A stretch of DNA of 11,122 nt from Candidatus Bathyarchaeota archaeon JdFR-04 (GTDB taxonomy: Archaea; Thermoproteota; Bathyarchaeia; Bathyarchaeales; UBA233). Position numbers and translations under genes: made by a program. The DNA lies in assembly GCA_002010925.1 (NCBI GenBank), contig MTLR01000037.1, positions 1-11,122 on the forward strand, in the 5' to 3' direction. Positions 6,649-11,122 of the stretch are shown here, one piece after another. The notes beneath the pieces were generated by a model. It did not search any database, was not told the DNA's origin, and worked only from the letters and a program-made list of their open reading frames with translations. The stretch's first letter is position 1. Each line of letters starts with the position of its first letter.

Positions 6649-8901
6649 TCATAATTTATTGTCCTCTAACGCAAAGAAAATTATGTGTTGTAGAAAAATT
6701 GTTATTACTAATAATATAGCCAAGAGAAATGAACTAATGTTCAATGTATAAATCGCTAACAGCTGAGCGAAGATGAAGAAATTCACGCCGAAGTAAAGTA
6801 TGTATCCTCTATGGCCCTGGGGTTGACCAATTAACGCCTTACATATTTTGCTTATCCTTAAGTAACATTTCCAACATAGCTTACTCAAAAGAAAATGGAC
6901 TATAACGGGTAAAAGAACTATGGCAACCATACACTCTAATGGGATCGACATCATCTTAACCGAAAAAGGTGCAAAGGGTACCGAAAATCCGATAATAAAA
7001 TATGTCAAATCTAAATAGGGAATGACAAACAACGAAACTGCAATTAGTGGAAAAACGCTATACTTGTGCGTAACGAAAGCAAAAATTATTGAAGGCAAAA
7101 TCCAAAGAATACATTGAGGGGTAAGTTGGGGATAGGTTAAATAGAAAATCAATAGAACCCCGATGATTATGTCGTTAAATGTTGGGAAAAAGTCTGAAGC
7201 GGACTTTTCCTTTTTTAACTTGAAGTAAAAAGCCCCTAGTAATAAAATGTAAAGAGGAGTAAATGTATATAGAAAGAAGTTTGGAACGGCATGTATAAGT
7301 TTTAGGTGTTCGAAAACACGCCACACCACTGGACCAAAAAAAGTTGTTAAGCTTGCCCTATCTTCTCCCCCTCCCCCAACTTTTAACCTAAACGCCAATA
7401 TTTGCTTTAGATAACTTGTGTCTCCATATAAAATATGGGGAGCAGTCATTAATAAAATAAAGGTGCCAAATCCTAATATAAAAATTAAAACAGCTTTTAA
7501 CATTCTCTCAGATTTTTTCATTTCTTTGTTTGTAAGAAGATAGGTCGCTATGGATAGAAATGGGATGAATCCTAATGTGTACCATTTAACTCCTAACCCC
7601 CAAATTAGTGACGTCAAAAAGAATTTTTTTCCTATTAAGAAATATAACCCGAGAAGCATAAAAACAACTGCCAAGGAATCGAACATCCCCCAAATTGAGG
7701 AAAAGAAAATACTTAACGGATTAAAGGCGAAAATTGTCGCGGCTAGTTTTGCTTGAGCTTCTTTTACCTTTATTTTTTCACAGATTCTGTAAATTAAGTA
7801 GGCTGATGCGAGGTCAGACAGAATAAGTGGAAGTTTTATGAACAAAACTTCAACCGCTAATATTGGCTGGAAGTATACCCTAAAATCGGGTAGGCCAACC
7901 TTCCTTAATACGATGTATGGTGCATGAGAAATAAGCAAAACGAAAAACCATAAAGGTGGAGATGTCCAAGAATAGAATAAACTCAACTCGCCTTCCTCGT
8001 AAAATACTCTGACTGCACGTTTACATCCTAGAACATCGAAGTTGTGGGATGTAAAAGGCGCTATGGAAATTCTTAATAAGAGTCCAAGAATGAGAATTGA
8101 ACGTAGGGAATATTTGCCTCGGTTCCCAAGGAACATCATTGGAAGAATGAACAGAATAGATAAGAAGTAAACACTTAAAAAGTAAAAACCTTGGTCGAAG
8201 GATTTCTCTTGGCTTGGTTCTCGGCCTTCTTTCTCGTACACAAAAGCTAAATTGCGAATCTCCACATGTTCAATGAAATTTTTTGGCCGTTCAGTATTGC
8301 TGTGAAAATCTGTAACTAAAATTTCAATAAATTCAACCCATTCGCGCCCTTCATATTCAAGTTTCTTTCCTTCATGAACTTGAAGGTTAGCTAGCTTTAG
8401 CAGTCCAGACTCCGAATCTAATGTCCATTTTCCAAGATGGTGATATGCTATGCGGTTATTTATTGTTGCAGTTTTTATGATTTCAACATTGGATAGCTTT
8501 TCTGTAGCATTAAGCTTTTCCAAAGCTTCCGTAATGTTGATTGTATTAACGCTTAAAGTATATACGAAGTCCTGTGATCCGTTGACCGAAATTTGAAGCG
8601 AAAGTAAACTAGGTTTTGAATCAAATACTCTCTGCCGTAGATACATGTGAATCATGTTTGCAGGGGGTTCGATTTTAAGAACAAGCTTTTCTCCATCTCT
8701 TTTCTCAAAAACGTTACATTCAACTAAGGTCTTTTCTCCACTTTGATTTTGGTACATTCTATAGGCTTTAATTTGAGTGATGTCAGAAAAACTACCCACT
8801 TGGAAGTATGTTCTATTCGGGTATTGACCTCGTAACAGAATTGCTCCAAATATGAGAGAACTTGTCAAAATGGCAATTAACCAAATATATTTTCGTTTCA
8901 T
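6649..8901 (-). CDS. Large GT-C-like membrane glycosyltransferase with extracytosolic domain
   Basis: From the ATG at 8901 the protein has 750 residues. A single N-terminal membrane segment (6-23) is followed by a soluble, strand-rich domain of about 200 residues (25-230). After this come a membrane segment at about 238-258 and roughly ten further hydrophobic segments up to 743. The soluble domain holds five N-x-S/T sequons (N29, N52, N107, N122, N131), fitting an extracellular position. The membrane core has GT-C character: an acidic residue in the first outer loop (HNFDVLGCKRAVRVF, D289), SPPLWFF at 314-320, KLPLILSDLASAYLIYRI at 356-373, and NPLSIFFSSIWGMFDSL at 394-410. GT-C enzymes use polyprenyl-linked sugars, and the DPM1-like gene directly upstream could supply one. 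Substrate and exact family are unknown. A GTG at 8922 would add seven residues, but a TATA box favours the ATG. I cannot match the soluble domain to a named family. Confidence 0.78.
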   Translation of the reverse strand: MKRKYIWLIAILTSSLIFGAILLRGQYPNRTYFQVGSFSDITQIKAYRMYQNQSGEKTLVECNVFEKRDGEKLVLKIEPPANMIHMYLRQRVFDSKPSLLSLQISVNGSQDFVYTLSVNTINITEALEKLNATEKLSNVEIIKTATINNRIAYHHLGKWTLDSESGLLKLANLQVHEGKKLEYEGREWVEFIEILVTDFHSNTERPKNFIEHVEIRNLAFVYEKEGREPSQEKSFDQGFYFLSVYFLSILFILPMMFLGNRGKYSLRSILILGLLLRISIAPFTSHNFDVLGCKRAVRVFYEEGELSLFYSWTSPPLWFFVLLISHAPYIVLRKVGLPDFRVYFQPILAVEVLFIKLPLILSDLASAYLIYRICEKIKVKEAQAKLAATIFAFNPLSIFFSSIWGMFDSLAVVFMLLGLYFLIGKKFFLTSLIWGLGVKWYTLGFIPFLSIATYLLTNKEMKKSERMLKAVLIFILGFGTFILLMTAPHILYGDTSYLKQILAFRLKVGGGGEDRASLTTFFGPVVWRVFEHLKLIHAVPNFFLYTFTPLYILLLGAFYFKLKKEKSASDFFPTFNDIIIGVLLIFYLTYPQLTPQCILWILPSIIFAFVTHKYSVFPLIAVSLFVIPYLDLTYFIIGFSVPFAPFSVKMMSIPLECMVAIVLLPVIVHFLLSKLCWKCYLRISKICKALIGQPQGHRGYILYFGVNFFIFAQLLAIYTLNISSFLLAILLVITIFLQHIIFFALEDNKL

Positions 8902-8924
8902 GTTTTGCGACGTTTGTTTCACCT

Positions 8925-8934
8925 CTTATAAAGG
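8925..8934 (-). promoter_or_regulatory. TATA box for the GT-C-like gene, inside the cluster
   Basis: On the minus strand this reads CCTTTATAAG, a close match to the archaeal TATA consensus. Its centre is about 28 bases before the ATG at 8901, predicting a leaderless or 1-3 base leader transcript. It lies between the DPM1-like stop (8943) and the GTG at 8922, so the GTG would be upstream of the predicted transcript start. It suggests an internal promoter in an otherwise tightly packed cluster. Confidence 0.5.
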
Positions 8935-8942
8935 TTTTAAAG

Positions 8943-9659
8943 CTATTTCTTGTTTCCTAACAATTTTATTCTCATAAAAAGAAACAGTAACAGAGTTAAA
9001 CCGTTTACTATCCGTCTTATTCCGTATTTTGAGTGCCCATACCTCCTTATTTTCAACGAAACTTTCACTTCTGTAATTTTATAGCCTAAGAGGGCACATA
9101 ATGTGATTAGGTATCGATGGATTCCTTCCCACCAAGTGAATTCACGTATTAGTCTTTTAGCTACCTCCCTACGGAATGCCTTAAATCCACAATTAAGATC
9201 ATGAACTCCGCTCTCTCCTAATACTTTCTCAGTTAAGGTATTGTAAATTTTTGATAAAATGGTCCTGGTGGGGGCATATTTATCGAAATCTCTGCATCCA
9301 TTTACAACATCATATCCTTCTTTGATGGGTTCTAATAGTCGTCTTATTTCGTGAGGGTCGTATTGTAAGTCGGCGTCCATCATCACAACTATTTTCCCTC
9401 TCGCATATTTAAACCCAGAACGGAGAGACAAGGATTTTCCCTTTTTGCATTGATGTTTCAGAACGGTTATTCTACTGTTTTCCTGTGCTATTTTCTTTGC
9501 AATGGAAAAGGTTCTATCTTGGCTTCCGTCGTCCACAAGGATTATCTCAAAATCCTTTTCTGATTTTTTTAGAGCCTCTGTAGTTCTTCTTAATAGTTCT
9601 TGTATGTTTTCTTCTTCATTATAGGCTGGAATTACAACAGATACTGCTGGCTGCTTCAT
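8943..9659 (-). CDS. DPM1-like GT2 glycosyltransferase (polyprenyl-phosphate sugar synthase)
   Basis: A 238-residue GT2 enzyme that closely fits the dolichol-phosphate mannose/glucose synthase group, which transfers a sugar from GDP-mannose or UDP-glucose to a polyprenyl phosphate at the cytosolic membrane face. Motifs: VSVVIPAYNEEENI at 6-19; ILVDDGSQDRT at 40-50; the metal-binding DADLQYDP at 95-102; LNCGFKAFRR at 155-164; and the C-terminal RRYGHSKYG at 205-213, common in this group. One hydrophobic helix near 219-233 could anchor it, so it resembles short DPM1 forms rather than those with two or more extra membrane helices. The GT4 gene ends 11 bases upstream, and a GAGGT Shine-Dalgarno overlapping that stop suggests co-transcription. 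Mannose versus glucose cannot be decided from sequence alone. Confidence 0.9.
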   Translation of the reverse strand: MKQPAVSVVIPAYNEEENIQELLRRTTEALKKSEKDFEIILVDDGSQDRTFSIAKKIAQENSRITVLKHQCKKGKSLSLRSGFKYARGKIVVMMDADLQYDPHEIRRLLEPIKEGYDVVNGCRDFDKYAPTRTILSKIYNTLTEKVLGESGVHDLNCGFKAFRREVAKRLIREFTWWEGIHRYLITLCALLGYKITEVKVSLKIRRYGHSKYGIRRIVNGLTLLLFLFMRIKLLGNKK

Positions 9660-9670
9660 GAAAAGGAACC

Positions 9671-10795
9671 TCAGTTATTTTGGTTCGTTATGCGATATAA
9701 CGTTTCTTCAAATTTTTTAAGAGTAATGGCCCAGTCAAATTTTCTTCCCCAATCTCTTGCATTTTCAGACAGGCGTTCTCTTAATTCATTGTTTTTTAAG
9801 ATTTGACATATCTTTTCTGCTAGGATTTTCGGTCTTCCATATGGAACAAGGTATCCTGTTTTGCCATGAATTATAGAATCTTTTAATCCCATAGTATTGG
9901 TTCCAACAGCGGGCGTTCCACAAGCTGCGGCTTCAATAGCAACTATTCCAAATCCCTCTTTTATAGATGGAATGACAAGTAACCAAGCCTTCTCTAAAAG
10001 CCTGATCTTCTCTTCTTCTGGGACATAACCATGGAAGAAAACTTCTCTTTGTAATCCTAAACTCTGTACATGTTTTTCGAGTTTTGCCCTATAGTTTCCT
10101 TCACCAACTATCGATAATTTCGCTTTTTTGACTTCTTTAATTACATAACCCATTGCTTGAATCAAATAGTGTATGCCCTTGTATCTTTTTAGTCTTCCAA
10201 TGTATAATATTAGAGGAAAATCTGCTTTTGTAGAGGGGCTATAACGGTACTTATTGACATCTATTCCAGGGGGGATAATTGTGATGTTCTCCTCTGGAAT
10301 GCCATGTTTGACAAGTTCAGTTTTGACGCTTTGAGAAACTGTAATAAAGGGTATGCGACGGTAGAATGTCAGAGTTAATTTTTCAAGGAGATAAATAGTT
10401 GTTGCCGTAAACTTGTTAAGTTCTTCAAATAACACTTCTTTAGCTGTTTGATGAATAAAAGCTACTTTTGGCATCTTCATATAAATAGGGGTTAGCCAAG
10501 GAATGGCGTTTATTTCGTCGATAACTAAATCGTAATCACTCATTTTAGACCTTTTTAATAACTTTAGTGGTGTTTTCATATATACGCTGTATCGGTTACC
10601 TATTCGTAGGATCTTTACCCCATCAATAATGTCTTGCATTTTCCCATCTGAATAGTTTGCACATATTAGCGTAACTTTGTGTCCTTTTTTAACAAGATAT
10701 TGTGCAACCCTGTGAGTATAGTAGGTACCTCCTCCGGCTAATGGGTTGGTTATATCCTTCCAGTTAAGTATTAGAATAGAAAGAGATTCCTTCAA
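9671..10795 (-). CDS. GT4-family glycosyltransferase (GT-B fold)
   Basis: A 374-residue retaining glycosyltransferase of family GT4, of typical length. The N-terminal Rossmann domain opens ILILNWKDITNPLAGGGT (7-24), with the glycine-rich acceptor-side loop usual in this family. The C-terminal donor domain begins around PPGIDVNKY (175-183) and LYIGRLKRYKGI (197-208), and carries FFHGYVPEEEK (253-263) and the EX7E motif E280-E288 in KEGFGIVAIEAAACGTPAVG. These features indicate use of a nucleotide sugar, probably UDP- or GDP-linked, at the cytosolic membrane face. The start is TTG at 10795: it overlaps the upstream TGA as TTGA, has a good AGGGGA Shine-Dalgarno just upstream, and places the family motif at the right distance from the N-terminus. 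The acceptor is unknown; a lipid-linked or surface glycan is likely from the neighbours. Confidence 0.92.
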   Translation of the reverse strand: MKESLSILILNWKDITNPLAGGGTYYTHRVAQYLVKKGHKVTLICANYSDGKMQDIIDGVKILRIGNRYSVYMKTPLKLLKRSKMSDYDLVIDEINAIPWLTPIYMKMPKVAFIHQTAKEVLFEELNKFTATTIYLLEKLTLTFYRRIPFITVSQSVKTELVKHGIPEENITIIPPGIDVNKYRYSPSTKADFPLILYIGRLKRYKGIHYLIQAMGYVIKEVKKAKLSIVGEGNYRAKLEKHVQSLGLQREVFFHGYVPEEEKIRLLEKAWLLVIPSIKEGFGIVAIEAAACGTPAVGTNTMGLKDSIIHGKTGYLVPYGRPKILAEKICQILKNNELRERLSENARDWGRKFDWAITLKKFEETLYRITNQNN

Positions 10796-11122
10796 AGATA
10801 TCCCCTTTCCCTTTGATTTAATTCTCTGGTTGCAGATATGCCAAAATTTGCAGATCTCCAGGGTATGCTTTCACGTTTTTTATCAATGCTAAGGAACCGG
10901 CTTGCTTTCCTGATTAAAAGATTCTGAATTTTCACAATGCCCCAGCGAACTCTTTCTATTAACCTAAACCTTTCGATGGTAACAATGATCAATAAATAGG
11001 TGAAAATCCATGAAATAAAATATAATTCTCCAATATTGTTATGAAAGAAACGAGCTTCAATTTCTCCACTATTCTTTAGAACCATAAAATAGGAGACTAT
11101 TCTTAAAACATTAGTTGCATAT
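10792..11122 (-). CDS. C-terminal part of a small membrane protein (5' end beyond window)
   Basis: The frame is open from the right edge to a TGA at 10792, giving 109 visible residues. It probably begins outside, although an ATG at 11085 is possible. The sequence has a hydrophobic stretch near the edge (NVLRIVSYFMVL), a short loop with SGEIEARFFHNNIGE, then a clear membrane helix (YFISWIFTYLLIIVTIE). A basic, probably cytosolic tail of about 60 residues ends it. The layout, a helix then G-x-x-E and then another helix, faintly recalls the small DUF5658-type membrane proteins, in which an E-x-NP motif follows the first helix, but the NP is missing here. I do not recognise a function. Its stop overlaps the GT4 start by 4 bases, so it belongs to the same operon. 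Confidence 0.55.
   Translation of the reverse strand, partial: YATNVLRIVSYFMVLKNSGEIEARFFHNNIGELYFISWIFTYLLIIVTIERFRLIERVRWGIVKIQNLLIRKASRFLSIDKKRESIPWRSANFGISATRELNQRERGYL

Noticed and set aside
6649..11122. Glycosylation cluster as a mobile island
   Set aside because: There is a shift in strand composition, but no transposase, integrase, tRNA, direct repeats or inverted repeats are visible at the borders inside the window.
1..11122. CRISPR array, tRNA/rRNA or box C/D RNA
   Set aside because: I saw no regularly spaced repeats and no cloverleaf in the short intergenic gaps; scattered TGATGA words lie in coding sequence without paired C/D boxes.

Overview
This 11.1 kb window reads as an ordinary stretch of an archaeal chromosome, most likely from the TACK side of the tree; a Bathyarchaeia-like genome is my best guess, but that is inference. 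The evidence is an archaeal/eukaryal information-processing set (PriS primase, a GINS subunit, an XPD/Rad3-type Fe-S helicase, a proteasome assembly chaperone PAC3/PAC4 homologue). There are also TATA-like boxes about 26-32 bases upstream of start codons, giving leaderless or nearly leaderless transcripts, plus dolichol-phosphate-type glycosyltransferases. Coding density is very high. No stretch over 300 bases lacks a gene, and I saw no rRNA, tRNA, CRISPR array or mobile element.

Layout. (1) Positions 1-1672, minus strand: an endonuclease III-like DNA glycosylase/lyase (nth) followed 2 bases later by an XPD-type helicase that runs off the left edge; both are Fe-S DNA repair proteins. (2) Positions 1673-1735: a compact divergent promoter. 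(3) Positions 1736-3483, plus strand: a PAC3/PAC4-like chaperone and a UbiD-family prenylated-FMN decarboxylase, joined by an ATGA overlap. The decarboxylase is plausibly the anhydromevalonate phosphate decarboxylase of the archaeal mevalonate pathway. (4) Positions 3542-4060, plus strand: a two-CBS-domain regulator with its own leaderless promoter. It is convergent with, and overlaps by 13 bases, (5) the minus-strand replication pair priS-gins (5842-4048). (6) Positions 5881-11122, minus strand: a surface-glycan or protein-glycosylation cluster. In transcription order it holds the end of a small membrane protein (cut by the right edge), a GT4 glycosyltransferase, a DPM1-like GT2, a large GT-C-like membrane protein with an extracytosolic domain, and a second GT2.

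How they may work together. The GT4 and the two GT2 enzymes would use nucleotide sugars at the inner membrane face. The DPM1-like enzyme would load a sugar onto a polyprenyl phosphate, and the multi-spanning protein is the natural candidate to use that lipid-linked sugar outside. The priS-gins pair serves replication initiation and fork progression.

Points worth a second look: the PAC-like/UbiD pairing, an Asp in place of a catalytic Glu in UbiD, a promoter element shared by two loci, a composite membrane glycosyltransferase carrying five N-glycosylation sequons, and a block (about 1950-6600) with strong C-over-G excess on the plus strand regardless of gene direction. I found no clear sign of a wholly new defence or mobile system.
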